Source of the DNA: Lentimicrobiaceae bacterium | GTDB lineage: Bacteria; Bacteroidota; Bacteroidia; Bacteroidales; JAGONC01 | Direction of reading: 5' to 3' | Length of the DNA: 64,000 nucleotides | NCBI GenBank assembly: GCA_017993235.1 | Contig: JAGONC010000001.1 | Location: 128,880 to 192,879 of the forward strand | Part shown: in pieces, positions 39,735 through 49,502 of the stretch | How positions within the stretch are numbered: the first letter of the stretch is position 1 | How the letters are laid out: each line of letters starts with the position of its first letter | Made by a program: the position numbers and the translations under genes | Notes under the pieces: generated by a model | What the model was told of the DNA's origin: nothing | Database searches by the model: none | What the model saw: the letters and a program-made list of their open reading frames with translations, nothing else

Positions 39735-41681
39735 ATGAACAGGAATACCATTATTGGTCTGGTGTTGATCTTTGCTGTAATGATTGGTTACAGCCTTCTT
39801 ACCAAACCATCCAGGGAAGAACTTGAAAAGCGCCAGAGAATTCAGGACTCATTGTGGATGGTCCAGCAAAACAGGCTGGACTCACTGGCACTTGCTGATT
39901 CCCTCCGGAAAATTTCGGGCGTTCAGCAGCAAAAAGCTGATACCGTGCTCCAGGAGGTTACGCAGGTAGCTGAAGCAACCCTGCCATCAGCACTGGATGA
40001 TAAACTGGGTATTTTTTCTCGCTCCGCCACAGGTGCTCTGAAAATGTATTTTATTGAGAATGAGGTGATCAAGCTGGGGATTTCCAGCAGGGGAGGGAAG
40101 GTGATCTATGCGGAACTGAAGAATTACAAAACCTTTGACTCGCTTCCCCTTGTCCTGTACGACACTTCTTCTGTGACCTTCGGTTTTACTTTTTTTGCCA
40201 ATAACCGGTTGATCAATACGGATGAACTCTATTTCCAACCTTACTGGAACGGCGAGAGCAGCGAAGGACAACATGTGAATTCCGTCACGGGAAGTGATGT
40301 TCTTTCTTTCAGTATGCGACTGTATGCCAATGGCACAGATACCCTGTCGCCCTTTTCTTCTTCACAATATCTCGAATATGTCTATACCATGGGTGGCAAG
40401 GACCATATGGTTGACCTTACGGTTCATTTCGCAGGATTGAAGGGTATACTTGCGTCCAACACAGAGTACCTGGATTGCACCTGGAATGCCGACCTGCAGC
40501 AACAGGAGAGGAGTATTGACCGGTACAACGGTCCCACCATCTATTACAAACATTCGGATGGTGAAGTGGAGTACCTGTCGGAGACCAAGGACGATGAAGA
40601 AGAAATTCCGACGCGGTTGCAATGGATCTCCTTCAAGCAGCGCTTCTTCTGCTCAACAATCATCTCGGATGATTATTTCAGCAGCGGCCTCGTGAATGCC
40701 TATACAGACAAGGAAGTAAAGGAGCGTTACGAACGATCCATGGAATCCAGCTTCGGGGTTCCCTTTTCCGATAAGGAGAAAACGACGATGGATCTATCCA
40801 TTTATTACGGACCCCTGAAATACGCTACCCTACGCGATTATAATCTGGATCTTGAACGCCAGATACCCATGGGGTGGAGTTTCTTCCTGATGCAGTGGAT
40901 CAATCGTTTTGCCGTTATTCCTGTCTTTGATTTTTTAAGTAGTTTCAATCTGAACTATGGGATCATCATTCTGGTTTTGACCATTTTACTGAAGATTGTC
41001 CTGCTGCCCATAGCGTATAAGACCTATATGTCGACTGCCAAGATGAGGGTACTGAGGCCTGATGTTGAACTGATCAACCAGAAGTTTCCCAAAAAGGAGG
41101 ATGCACTTAAAAAACAGCAGGCGACCATGGATCTTTACAAACGGGCGGGGGTTAATCCCATGGCAGGGTGCGTTCCGATGCTGCTGCAGTTCCCAATCCT
41201 GATCGCCCTGTTCCGGTTTTTCCCATCCTCCATCGAACTTCGCCAGCAATCCTTTCTCTGGGCAAAGGACCTCTCATCGTATGATTCTATCCTGAATCTG
41301 CCGTTTTCCATTCCTTTCTACGGGGATCATGTCAGCTTGTTCTGTTTGCTGATGACGGTTTCCACGATCATCTACACTAAGATCAATAATGACATGATGT
41401 CGACCGGACAGCAACAGATCGCCGGGATGAAGACCATCTCCTATTTGATGCCAATCATGTTCCTGGGTTTCTTTAACGGATATGCCTCGGCCCTGAGTTA
41501 TTACTATCTGCTGGCGAATGTCTTTACGTTCCTGCAAATGTATCTTTTCAGACGGTTTGTCGATGAGAAAAAGATCCATGCCCGGATCGAAGAGAACAAA
41601 AAGAAACCCATTAAGAAAAGTGGGTTTCAGAAACGCATGGAAGATATGGCTAAACAAAGAGGTTATCCTGTTAGAAAGTGA
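39735..41681 (+). CDS. yidC: Membrane protein insertase YidC
   Basis: YidC inserts and folds inner-membrane proteins with or without SecYEG. The 648-residue protein has an N-terminal anchor (IIGLVLIFAVMIGYSLL), a large periplasmic beta domain (about 90-360) typical of Gram-negative YidC, and the conserved C-terminal membrane core: YGIIILVLTILLKIVLLPI, MRVLRPDVELINQKFPKKED, GVNPMAGCVPMLLQFPILIA and a YYYLLANVFTFLQMY helix. A basic tail (KKKPIKKSG) ends it, as in many Bacteroidota. Its own promoter precedes it. Confidence 0.97.
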   Translation: MNRNTIIGLVLIFAVMIGYSLLTKPSREELEKRQRIQDSLWMVQQNRLDSLALADSLRKISGVQQQKADTVLQEVTQVAEATLPSALDDKLGIFSRSATGALKMYFIENEVIKLGISSRGGKVIYAELKNYKTFDSLPLVLYDTSSVTFGFTFFANNRLINTDELYFQPYWNGESSEGQHVNSVTGSDVLSFSMRLYANGTDTLSPFSSSQYLEYVYTMGGKDHMVDLTVHFAGLKGILASNTEYLDCTWNADLQQQERSIDRYNGPTIYYKHSDGEVEYLSETKDDEEEIPTRLQWISFKQRFFCSTIISDDYFSSGLVNAYTDKEVKERYERSMESSFGVPFSDKEKTTMDLSIYYGPLKYATLRDYNLDLERQIPMGWSFFLMQWINRFAVIPVFDFLSSFNLNYGIIILVLTILLKIVLLPIAYKTYMSTAKMRVLRPDVELINQKFPKKEDALKKQQATMDLYKRAGVNPMAGCVPMLLQFPILIALFRFFPSSIELRQQSFLWAKDLSSYDSILNLPFSIPFYGDHVSLFCLLMTVSTIIYTKINNDMMSTGQQQIAGMKTISYLMPIMFLGFFNGYASALSYYYLLANVFTFLQMYLFRRFVDEKKIHARIEENKKKPIKKSGFQKRMEDMAKQRGYPVRK

Positions 41682-41722
41682 ACAAATAATCCCTGATCCT
41701 GTCAATTTTCATTTTATTTACC

Positions 41723-41730
41723 TACTTTTG
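41723..41730 (+). promoter_or_regulatory. -7 box TACTTTTG for rpsA
   Basis: Perfect TAnnTTTG match. Transcription from it would give a leader of roughly 105-110 bases before the rpsA ATG. Confidence 0.6.
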
Positions 41731-41731
41731 C

Positions 41732-41775
41732 AGCCCGAAATCCGCGGACGATGGGATTTCGTTATTTTCAGGGCT
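41732..41775 (+). promoter_or_regulatory. Structured leader of rpsA
   Basis: Nested inverted repeats just after the -7 box: GAAATCC (41737-41743) with GGATTTC (41754-41760), enclosed by AGCCC (41732-41736) with GGGCT (41771-41775). Ribosomal protein S1 regulates its own synthesis in E. coli through a folded leader, so this may be the counterpart. No known Rfam class is claimed. Confidence 0.4.
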
Positions 41776-41844
41776 TTACCTGAAGTCTGAGCATAAACAG
41801 ATGTTTAACCCGTTCCGGCGTCCAGGAACACAATTTATCATTTC

Positions 41845-44013
41845 ATGACGGAAGAAAACGAATTTAAAAATGAAGAGCTGGAACAACCTGCCACGGAGGA
41901 AACACCCGCGGTTCAGGAGGAAGTAAACGATCCTGTGCAGGAGGTACAGACGGAAACTGAACGTGTTGATAGCCAGGAAGAAATTGTTGCTGTAGATGAA
42001 CCTGCACTTGAACCTGAACCAGTTGAAGAAAAGATGGCGGAGATGGCTGAACCTGAACTGGCAGAACCGTCGCAGGAAGTCATTGCAACGGCTGAAGAAC
42101 AGCCTGTTGATGGTAGCATAGCCGCATCGCCTCTGCTTGCTGATATTATCACGGAGCAGCCGGCTGAAGAAAAGCCGCAGGGCAAACCTTTCCACCGGGC
42201 ACACCGGGAGGAAGATTTTGACTGGACACATGCCGGTAAGAAGCAGGAAAACTATAGTCTGGATGAACGCCACAAACTGGAAGAGATTTATGACAATACG
42301 CTGAATCAGATCGTAGAACATGAAGTGATCGAGGGATCTGTGGTAGCGATGAACAATCGGGAGGTGGTGGTGAATATCGGATTCAAATCCGATGGTGTCA
42401 TTCCTCTTTCCGAGCTGCGCTACAATCCGAACCTCCGGATAGGAGATAAAATTGAGGTATACGTTGAGAATCAGGAAGACCCTGAAGGACAACTGATCCT
42501 GTCGCATAAAAAAGCCCGCATACTCCGCTCCTGGGAACGGATCAATACGGTCTATGAGAACCAGGAAATCATCAATGGATATGTGAAATGCCGCACCAAA
42601 GGGGGATTGATCGTTGACGTTTTTGGCATAGAAGCATTTTTGCCCGGATCCCAGATTGATGTGAAACCCATTCGTGATTATGACATCTTTGTTGGTAAGA
42701 CCATGGAATTCAAGGTTGTCAAGATCAATCAGGAGTACAAGAATGTGGTTGTATCCCATAAGGCCCTGATCGAAGACGAGCTTGAGCAGCAAAAGGCGGA
42801 GATCATTGCAAAACTGGAAAAGGGTCAGATCCTGGAGGGCACGGTAAAAAACATAACCTCCTACGGCGTATTTATTGATCTTGGGGGTGTTGACGGACTT
42901 ATCCATATCACTGACCTAAGCTGGGGCAGGATTAACCATCCCGAAGAGATTGTGGAACTTGACCAGAAAATCAAGGTGGTGATTTTGGACTTCGATGACA
43001 ATAAGAAACGGATTGCCCTTGGTTTGAAACAGCTTACCCCACATCCATGGGATGCATTGGATCCGAATCTGAAGATTGGTGATAAGGTGAAAGGCAGGGT
43101 TGTGGTTATCGCTGACTACGGAGCTTTTGTGGAAATCGCAACGGGAGTGGAAGGCCTGATCCATGTTTCAGAGATGTCATGGTCGCAGCACCTGCGTACC
43201 GCTCATGATTTCCTTAAGGTAGGCGACGAGGTCGAAGCCGTCATACTGACCCTTGACCGCGACGAACGGAAAATGTCGCTGGGAATCAAACAGCTTATCC
43301 CTGATCCGTGGGCAAATATCTTGGAGAAATACCCGGTGAATTCCAGGCATAAGGCCATGGTGAGGAATTTCACGAACTTTGGGATCTTTGTTGAACTGGA
43401 AGAAGGAGTGGATGGTTTGATACACATCTCCGACCTCTCCTGGTCGAAGAAAATCAAACATCCGGCTGAATTCACCAAGATTGGAGAGGAGATCGAAGTG
43501 GTGGTTCTGGATGTCGATGTGGAAAACCGCAGACTGAGCCTGGGCCACAAGCAACTTGAAGAAAATCCATGGGATGTTTTTGAATCGATTTTCCAGGTGG
43601 GAAGCATTCATAAGGGCACCATCATCAGCGCTTCCGACAAAGGATTTATCGTTTCTTTGCCCTATGGGGTTGAGGGATTCTGCCCGATGCGGCACTCCAC
43701 AAAAGAGGACGGTTCGGGATTGCATGTGGATGAGTCACTGGAGTTTAAAGTGATTGAGTTCTCAAAGGACAACAAGAAGATCATCCTTTCTCACTCCAGG
43801 ATCTACCAGGACACCCAGGCCACAGAAAAAGCCAAAGCAACTGATCAGGTCAAGACGGAGACCCGTTCTGCCAAACGGGTAGTGAAAAAATTACAGGATA
43901 CGCTGGAGAAAACGACTCTTGGCGATATCGAAGCGTTGGCCAACCTGAAATCGAACCTGGAGGAGACTGAGAAGAAAGATCGGGTTAAAAAGGAAAAAGC
44001 CAAAGAGGAATAA
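41845..44013 (+). CDS. rpsA: 30S ribosomal protein S1 with acidic N-terminal extension
   Basis: A 722-residue S1, longer than the roughly 560 of E. coli. The first 130 residues are very acidic and Pro/Glu-rich (EEKMAEMAEPELAEPSQE). Six S1/OB repeats follow, with the later four closest to consensus, for example GTVKNITSYGVFIDLGGVDG LIH-type blocks and KPWxx-like spacers (HPWDALDPNLKIGDKVKG, NPWDVFESIFQVG). A Lys/Glu-rich tail of about 75 residues ends the protein. S1 holds mRNA on the 30S and matters most where Shine-Dalgarno sequences are weak, as in Bacteroidota. The gene ends at a strong terminator. Confidence 0.96.
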   Translation: MTEENEFKNEELEQPATEETPAVQEEVNDPVQEVQTETERVDSQEEIVAVDEPALEPEPVEEKMAEMAEPELAEPSQEVIATAEEQPVDGSIAASPLLADIITEQPAEEKPQGKPFHRAHREEDFDWTHAGKKQENYSLDERHKLEEIYDNTLNQIVEHEVIEGSVVAMNNREVVVNIGFKSDGVIPLSELRYNPNLRIGDKIEVYVENQEDPEGQLILSHKKARILRSWERINTVYENQEIINGYVKCRTKGGLIVDVFGIEAFLPGSQIDVKPIRDYDIFVGKTMEFKVVKINQEYKNVVVSHKALIEDELEQQKAEIIAKLEKGQILEGTVKNITSYGVFIDLGGVDGLIHITDLSWGRINHPEEIVELDQKIKVVILDFDDNKKRIALGLKQLTPHPWDALDPNLKIGDKVKGRVVVIADYGAFVEIATGVEGLIHVSEMSWSQHLRTAHDFLKVGDEVEAVILTLDRDERKMSLGIKQLIPDPWANILEKYPVNSRHKAMVRNFTNFGIFVELEEGVDGLIHISDLSWSKKIKHPAEFTKIGEEIEVVVLDVDVENRRLSLGHKQLEENPWDVFESIFQVGSIHKGTIISASDKGFIVSLPYGVEGFCPMRHSTKEDGSGLHVDESLEFKVIEFSKDNKKIILSHSRIYQDTQATEKAKATDQVKTETRSAKRVVKKLQDTLEKTTLGDIEALANLKSNLEETEKKDRVKKEKAKEE

Positions 44014-44030
44014 TCACTGGATCAGAATGA

Positions 44031-44062
44031 AAAATCCCGCACATCCCGCGGGATTTTTTTTT
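44031..44062. terminator. Bidirectional intrinsic terminator between rpsA and the FAD/Fe-S oxidase gene
   Basis: AAAATCCCGC (44031-44040) and GCGGGATTTT (44048-44057) form a perfect 10-base stem with a 7-base loop, followed by a T run. The reverse strand also ends in TTTT. It serves rpsA and the convergent minus-strand operon, whose last stop codon lies at 44061-44063. Confidence 0.93.
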
Positions 44063-47000
44063 ATAACAGGGCATCATACAGAATATCAACGGGATGGTAT
44101 GCTTTTCTTCCGGTTCCCTCCAGGATCTGGTGACGGCAACTTGTTCCGGGCGCAGCGATGATGGTCTGCGGCAGACAGGCCCTTACGGCAGGAAAGAGTA
44201 CCAGCTCCCCAATGCTCATGGAAAGATCGTAATGTTCCTTTTCAAATCCAAAAGAACCAGCCATTCCACAGCAACCCGACGGAATTTCTGTCACCGTATA
44301 ATTAACCGGCAAAGAGAGCATTTCACGCGTCGACGCCGTGGATGCCAGTGCTTTCTGGTGACAGTGCCCGTGTAATCGGATCTCCTTTTTAGCGGTCGTG
44401 AAAAGCTCAGGGGTGATCCTTCCTTTTTGCGCCTCACGGACAATGAATTCATCCAGCAGCAGGGTATTCTTTGCAAGTGCAGTGGCAAGTGGCTTTGTGC
44501 GGTCGTTGACGAGCCGCGGGTATTCATCCCTGAAAGTTAAAATGCAGGAAGGCTCCAGACCTAACAGGGGTATCTCTTCCGAAACGGCCTTACTTAATAA
44601 TCCAACGTTCTTTTCAGCAATTTTTCTGGCTCTGCAAATAAGGCCCTTCGACAGCAAAGCCCTGCCACTTTCAGCGTGTTGTGGGATGATTACGTCATAA
44701 CCCAGCCGGGTCAATAGTTTGATCGCTTTGATCCCTGTCTCGGTATCATTGTACTCGGTGAATTCATCTGCGAACAGGCAGACTGTACCTTTTGACTGAA
44801 CAGGAAGAGATAGCCTGGGGTAATTTTTTCTGTACCATCCTGTCAGGGTTACCCGGTGGATCATGGGGAGGGTTCGCTGGTAGGCAAATCCGAGGATCGT
44901 TTTCAGGAGAGCGGATGAATACCTGTTGCTGATCAGTCCGTTGTAAATTCGGGGGACATACGACGCCAGGCGGTTGATCCTGTTGATCGCTGCCACGATA
45001 CGGACTCTCAGGGGTATTCCATGTTTATGGTAATAATGCTGAAGGAATTCAGCCTTGTACGCAGCCATATCCACACTGGAGGGGCACTCGGCCTTGCAGC
45101 CCTTGCAGGAAAGACATAGGTCAAGAATTTCAAGAATTTCACGGTGGTCGAATGGATCTTTTTTGGTTGAATGCGTCAGAAACTCACGCAGGATGTTTGC
45201 CCTGGCCCTGGTGGTTGCATTCTCGTCCCTGGTAGCCATGAAGCTCGGACACATCACCCCGCCCATACGCTCCGACTTCCGGCAGTCGCCCGAACCGTTG
45301 CATTGTTCCACAGCCCTGAGGATTCCCAGGGTGTCGGAGAAATCAAAATAGGTAGAGATGTCCCTGGTGATCTGCCCGGTTGTGTATCGCAACCCGGTCT
45401 TCATCGAGGGTGTGTCGGTGATTTTACCGGGATTGAAAATATGATCAGGGTCCCAGGTATTTTTAATGGACCGTAACAGTTCATAGTTTCGCTCACCGAT
45501 CATCAGTGGGATAAATTCGCCCCTGACTCTACCATCACCATGTTCCCCGCTGAACGATCCTTTGTATTTTTTAACAAGCCGGGCTGTTTCCAGTGCAATG
45601 GCATGGAACCGTTCCACATCCTCCTTGTGCTTGAGGTTCAGTACAGGCCGGAGGTGCAATTCCCCAGTGGAGATGTGGGCATGATAAACACAATGGGTAT
45701 CATGCTTTTCCATGATTTTCTGAAAATCCCTCAGATAGTCGGGCAGATCCACCGGACGTACCGCCGTATCTTCAATGACTGAAACGGGTTTTGCGTCTCC
45801 GGTAATATTCGTCAGCAGTCCCAGACCTGCTTTTCTCAGGGCCCAAACTTTCGGAATGTCGCTCCCGAAAACAAGAGGAAAATGATATCCATACCCTTCC
45901 GCCTGTAAATCCTGTTTTACGAGTTCCGCAAGGCGGACGATTTCATCTTTTGATTCCCTTGCGAATTCGATGATCAGCACTGCAGCGGGATCTCCCTGAA
46001 CAAAAAAGCGGTTTTTACGCTGTTCAATGTTCAATTTTGTCTGTTCCAGGATATGGTGATCGATCAGTTCAATGGCTCCTGGCTTGTGCTTCAGTGCGAT
46101 CAGGTTGGCATGAAATGCTTCTTCCAGGGTGTGGAAATGGACACAAAGCAATCCTTTCGTCTTTGGCGGAAGGGGTACAAGGTTGAGTTTGATCTCTGTA
46201 GTGAATGCCAGCGTGCCTTCAGAACCGGCAAGTAAGCGGCAAAAGTTGAAGGGGGATCCATTCTTCCTAAAAGGTTCTGTTTCCAGCAACAGATCGATCG
46301 CATACCCTGTGTTCCTGCGTTTTATGGATGGATCCGGGTATTGCTCCCGTATCTCTTTCTGATGATCCGGGTTGCTCAGAATTTTTTGGATATGCTGGTA
46401 AATCCGATTTTCTGTGTGGTCTCCGTTGCATTTATCTATGAATTCGTTTGCGGAAACCTGTTTGAAATGCACTTCACTGCCATCGCTCAGGAGTGTACGC
46501 AATTCAAGGGTATGATCCCGGGTGCTGCCATAGATGAGCGAATGTGCTCCGCAGGAATTGTTACCCACCATTCCCCCTATCATGCAGCGGTTTGAGGTCG
46601 AGGTTTCCGGCCCAAAGAACAGGCCGTGAGGTTCGAGGAACTGGTTGAGTTCATCCAGAACAACACCCGGCTCTACGCGCACCCATCGCTCCGTTGCGTT
46701 CAGTTCCAGGATGCGTGTCATATAACGGGAAACATCCACCACAATCCCTCCGCCGACCACCTGTCCTGCCAGTGAGGTTCCGGCCGTTCTGGGAATCAGG
46801 GAGGTATGGAATTGCCGGGCGAAATGGATCAATCTCCGGATATCGTCTTTATTTTTCGGTCTTGCCACTGCCAGGGGCATTTCACGGTATGCGGAAGCAT
46901 CCGTCGCATAAAGCAGCCGGTAGGTTTCTTCCCAGAACAGGTCACCCTCTAGTGATTTCTTAAGTGTTTTCAGTGCTACTGCCAGCTTTTCCTGATCCAT
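44061..47000 (-). CDS. FAD-linked oxidase / Fe-S protein fusion, D-2-hydroxyacid dehydrogenase (YdiJ-like)
   Basis: A 979-residue fusion equal to GlcD plus GlcF. Residues about 1-480 are a VAO-type FAD domain (LIPRTAGTSLAGQVVGGGIVVDVSRY, IGGMVGNNSCGAHSLIYGST, GEHGDGRVRGEF). A cysteine segment (CNGSGDC, then VMCPSF) and the ferredoxin-like CLSCKGCKAECPSSVDM indicate Fe-S clusters. A C-terminal CCG domain (HGHCHQKALAS, SGCCGMAGSFGFEKEHY) matches heterodisulfide-reductase-like electron carriers. E. coli YdiJ, of similar size and layout, oxidises D-2-hydroxyglutarate. Lactate or glycolate are alternative substrates. It is last in the nrfH-nrfA-lplA operon, suggesting it may donate electrons to the quinone pool. 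Confidence 0.9.
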   Translation of the reverse strand: MDQEKLAVALKTLKKSLEGDLFWEETYRLLYATDASAYREMPLAVARPKNKDDIRRLIHFARQFHTSLIPRTAGTSLAGQVVGGGIVVDVSRYMTRILELNATERWVRVEPGVVLDELNQFLEPHGLFFGPETSTSNRCMIGGMVGNNSCGAHSLIYGSTRDHTLELRTLLSDGSEVHFKQVSANEFIDKCNGDHTENRIYQHIQKILSNPDHQKEIREQYPDPSIKRRNTGYAIDLLLETEPFRKNGSPFNFCRLLAGSEGTLAFTTEIKLNLVPLPPKTKGLLCVHFHTLEEAFHANLIALKHKPGAIELIDHHILEQTKLNIEQRKNRFFVQGDPAAVLIIEFARESKDEIVRLAELVKQDLQAEGYGYHFPLVFGSDIPKVWALRKAGLGLLTNITGDAKPVSVIEDTAVRPVDLPDYLRDFQKIMEKHDTHCVYHAHISTGELHLRPVLNLKHKEDVERFHAIALETARLVKKYKGSFSGEHGDGRVRGEFIPLMIGERNYELLRSIKNTWDPDHIFNPGKITDTPSMKTGLRYTTGQITRDISTYFDFSDTLGILRAVEQCNGSGDCRKSERMGGVMCPSFMATRDENATTRARANILREFLTHSTKKDPFDHREILEILDLCLSCKGCKAECPSSVDMAAYKAEFLQHYYHKHGIPLRVRIVAAINRINRLASYVPRIYNGLISNRYSSALLKTILGFAYQRTLPMIHRVTLTGWYRKNYPRLSLPVQSKGTVCLFADEFTEYNDTETGIKAIKLLTRLGYDVIIPQHAESGRALLSKGLICRARKIAEKNVGLLSKAVSEEIPLLGLEPSCILTFRDEYPRLVNDRTKPLATALAKNTLLLDEFIVREAQKGRITPELFTTAKKEIRLHGHCHQKALASTASTREMLSLPVNYTVTEIPSGCCGMAGSFGFEKEHYDLSMSIGELVLFPAVRACLPQTIIAAPGTSCRHQILEGTGRKAYHPVDILYDALL

Positions 47001-47019
47001 ATGCTTTGAGTCATCTTTA

Positions 47020-47997
47020 TTAGAACAGCGCCTTGCAGATTTCCTGTACCGTCAATCCCATATCAGCAGCAAGCCGGGGGTGGTCATTAAAAAACAGTCT
47101 GATTGCATGCTCTTCATGTTTAAGGCCTTCCAGTTGCATCAGAGCCGCCATATACCCTGGATCCTGCAGGGAATCAAAGATATGGATTTTCTGCATGATC
47201 CCGTTTTTGACTAAAATTTCGATTTTTACTTTTCTGCCCTGAAAAGGCAGCTGTGTTTGTAGTTGATAGGGCGGAGAGTATCCGAAATTCCATTCCCAGG
47301 TTTTATACTTCTTTTCAGCCAGCTCACGTATGCTATCCCTGTCACAGCTGGTAAACCCGATCCTGGCGATAGGGGAGAAGATCTTCAGCAATTCAGTGTG
47401 AAGCTGTTCCTGGAATTGTTCAATGGAAGGAGGATTGGAAAGGAAATCGCTGATGTTGGCCACCGGATATGGATTGGACCGGATGGATCTGTCATGGTAC
47501 CCCCTGCTTGTAGGAGTCAGGGCGCTGTTCAGATCTTCCAGGTTGGAAGCGTACAGCAGGGTGCCATGGTGCAGTATCCTGTTTTTAAAAATATGCTGTG
47601 CATTTCCGGAAATCTTTCTGTCATGGATGGTAATATCACTTTTTCCTGTCATTTTACAGGGAATATGCCAGCTGTTCATGATGGAGATCAATGGATGCAG
47701 GATGGCTCCGTAATTGATCATAGGGTTGGTTTGTTCTGACCGGATGAAGGTAAAATTAATGTCGCCCATATCCTGGTAAACAGTTCCGCCACCGGTGATC
47801 CTACGGATGACCGGCAGATGGTTTTCCCTGGCAAATGTAAGGTTGACCTCCCTGTGAGGATTCTGGTGTTTGCCGATGATCACTGCGGGAGTGTTCCGCC
47901 AGAGCATGATCACATCATCCCTGATGTTCCGGAAAATATATTCTTCAGCGGCCAGATTAAAATAAGGATCAGTTTCCGGCCTGTCAACGAAAAGCAT
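47020..47997 (-). CDS. lplA: Lipoate-protein ligase A
   Basis: LplA attaches lipoate to E2 and H proteins through lipoyl-AMP. The protein has about 325 residues from the start MLFVDRPETDPYFNLAAEEYI at 47997. Visible motifs are VIIGKHQNPHREVN, the RRITGGGTVYQDMGDINFTFI lipoate loop, KMTGKSDITIHDRKISGNAQ with the catalytic lysine, and HHGTLLYASNLEDLNSAL. A C-terminal accessory domain is present. A longer ORF to 48078 only reads into nrfA. The start lies one base after the nrfA stop, so translation is coupled. A lipoate ligase inside a nitrite-reductase operon is not a usual neighbour. Confidence 0.94.
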   Translation of the reverse strand: MLFVDRPETDPYFNLAAEEYIFRNIRDDVIMLWRNTPAVIIGKHQNPHREVNLTFARENHLPVIRRITGGGTVYQDMGDINFTFIRSEQTNPMINYGAILHPLISIMNSWHIPCKMTGKSDITIHDRKISGNAQHIFKNRILHHGTLLYASNLEDLNSALTPTSRGYHDRSIRSNPYPVANISDFLSNPPSIEQFQEQLHTELLKIFSPIARIGFTSCDRDSIRELAEKKYKTWEWNFGYSPPYQLQTQLPFQGRKVKIEILVKNGIMQKIHIFDSLQDPGYMAALMQLEGLKHEEHAIRLFFNDHPRLAADMGLTVQEICKALF

Positions 47998-47998
47998 T

Positions 47999-49477
47999 TC
48001 AGAACTGTTTGCTGTATTCTTCCATCCATTTAGGGACGATCTGGTCCAGGAACTTCTGTTTGTCTGAGCGCAGATCATTCATGTCCAGACCAATATAGAG
48101 CTGTGCTTTTGCTTTGGTAGAGATATCCGGGAAGGCGACGGGCTGAGTGATCTGGTGAGTTGAGAGAATGCGGGAGAGCAGAACACGGGCTTCCTGGGCT
48201 TTATCCATGGATGTGCCCAGCAGCCGAAGGCTTTCCACCGGTGAATGAAACGAGCCCCCGTGGCTGGCAGCTACATAGTCCCATCGCCATTGTGCATGCC
48301 GGATCAGTGTCATGACGGGTTTCATTTCTTCCTCAGTGGCACCAGCATCCCAGGCTGTTTTTGCTTCGATATGCGCCCTGCAGATGTTTTCTTCCACCTT
48401 ATCCCTGATCTCCAGTGTTTTTTGCTGTCGTTCATACACATTTTCGTAGAGTGTTTTCTCACTTACCCTGTGGCAGACCTGGCAGGAATTGGATGTGTTA
48501 TTCAGGGGACTTTGAATATGATGATCGGTAAATTTCTGCCCTCCCTCGTTTTGATAGGGCATATGACAATCAGCACAGGAAACGCCCCTGTCGTAATGAA
48601 TTCCTGTCTTAAATAATTCATAATCAGGATGTTGTGCTTTAAGCATCGGTGTTTTACTCAGGGCATGTGTCCAATCGGTAAATTCATAGGAATCGTAGTA
48701 GGTTTCGATTGAATCAGCGGTAAATCCCCTGTCCCACGGAAAGGTGAGGTATTTTCCATCTCCTTTGAAGTAATATTCGACATGACACTGGGCACATACC
48801 AGGCTGCGCATTTCCTGATGGCTAACTGAACGGATGTCCTTACCCTGCCGTTCAAAAACTTCGATGAGGGCAGGACGGCTGATGCGCAGATTCTGGGTAA
48901 CTGCGTCATGGCAGTCGGCGCAGCCGATCGGATTCATGATCTGGTTGCCTCTTGATGCCCATTTACCCTTATAGAATTCTGCCACACCGGTTTGTTGCAT
49001 CACCCTGGGAACATCGGGGCTTTTACAGGCCCAGCAGGTATTGGGCTGGGGCCCTTCATCGGGGCCCATGGGAGCGCCTGTCCTTAGGGTGCGGTGAATG
49101 TCGGTCACTGCATAAAAGTGTCCCCGTCCCTGGTTATAATCCTTCGAAAAGGCATATCCCGCCCACAGGACCACCAGTTTGGGATCCAGTTCCAGCATGT
49201 CGATCATGGTGCTACCTCCGAATGCACTACGAAAATCTGTATCAGCAGTCTGAAGAAAGCTCTGGTACTCCCGGGGATAGTTTTGTCCCCAGATTGCATT
49301 CCTTGATTCCCACTGGCTTACCTCCACCTTGGGTTTATCCATCAAAGCAGCTTCTGACCGACGTCCGATAATGGAAGATGCCAGTAAACCCAGGAAAAAT
49401 ACGATCACAACCGTTAGCAGGAAAATCAGCCACCCCAGCCAGGGTTTTTTCGTGATGTGTTCAGTGATGGTTTTCAT
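47999..49477 (-). CDS. nrfA: Ammonia-forming cytochrome c nitrite reductase, catalytic subunit
   Basis: NrfA reduces nitrite to ammonium with six electrons in the periplasm. The 492-residue protein has an N-terminal signal anchor (LGWLIFLLTVVIVFFLGLLA) and five heme motifs: the catalytic CWACK (148-152, lysine-ligated), CADCH (186-190), CAQCH (228-232), CADCH (301-305) and CQVCH (332-336). The calcium/active-site region around VEYYFKGDGKYLTFPWDRG and DHHIQSPL is present. nrfH precedes it by 25 bases. Together they give dissimilatory nitrite reduction to ammonium, and may also detoxify NO. Confidence 0.97.
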   Translation of the reverse strand: MKTITEHITKKPWLGWLIFLLTVVIVFFLGLLASSIIGRRSEAALMDKPKVEVSQWESRNAIWGQNYPREYQSFLQTADTDFRSAFGGSTMIDMLELDPKLVVLWAGYAFSKDYNQGRGHFYAVTDIHRTLRTGAPMGPDEGPQPNTCWACKSPDVPRVMQQTGVAEFYKGKWASRGNQIMNPIGCADCHDAVTQNLRISRPALIEVFERQGKDIRSVSHQEMRSLVCAQCHVEYYFKGDGKYLTFPWDRGFTADSIETYYDSYEFTDWTHALSKTPMLKAQHPDYELFKTGIHYDRGVSCADCHMPYQNEGGQKFTDHHIQSPLNNTSNSCQVCHRVSEKTLYENVYERQQKTLEIRDKVEENICRAHIEAKTAWDAGATEEEMKPVMTLIRHAQWRWDYVAASHGGSFHSPVESLRLLGTSMDKAQEARVLLSRILSTHQITQPVAFPDISTKAKAQLYIGLDMNDLRSDKQKFLDQIVPKWMEEYSKQF

Positions 49478-49502
49478 AGGATCAGAATAAGGATATAACG
49501 TA

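Noticed and set aside
41913..42185. Antisense Ser/Ala-rich frame opposite the rpsA 5' end
   Set aside because: It is the mirror of the acidic Glu/Pro codons of the S1 extension, with no independent support.
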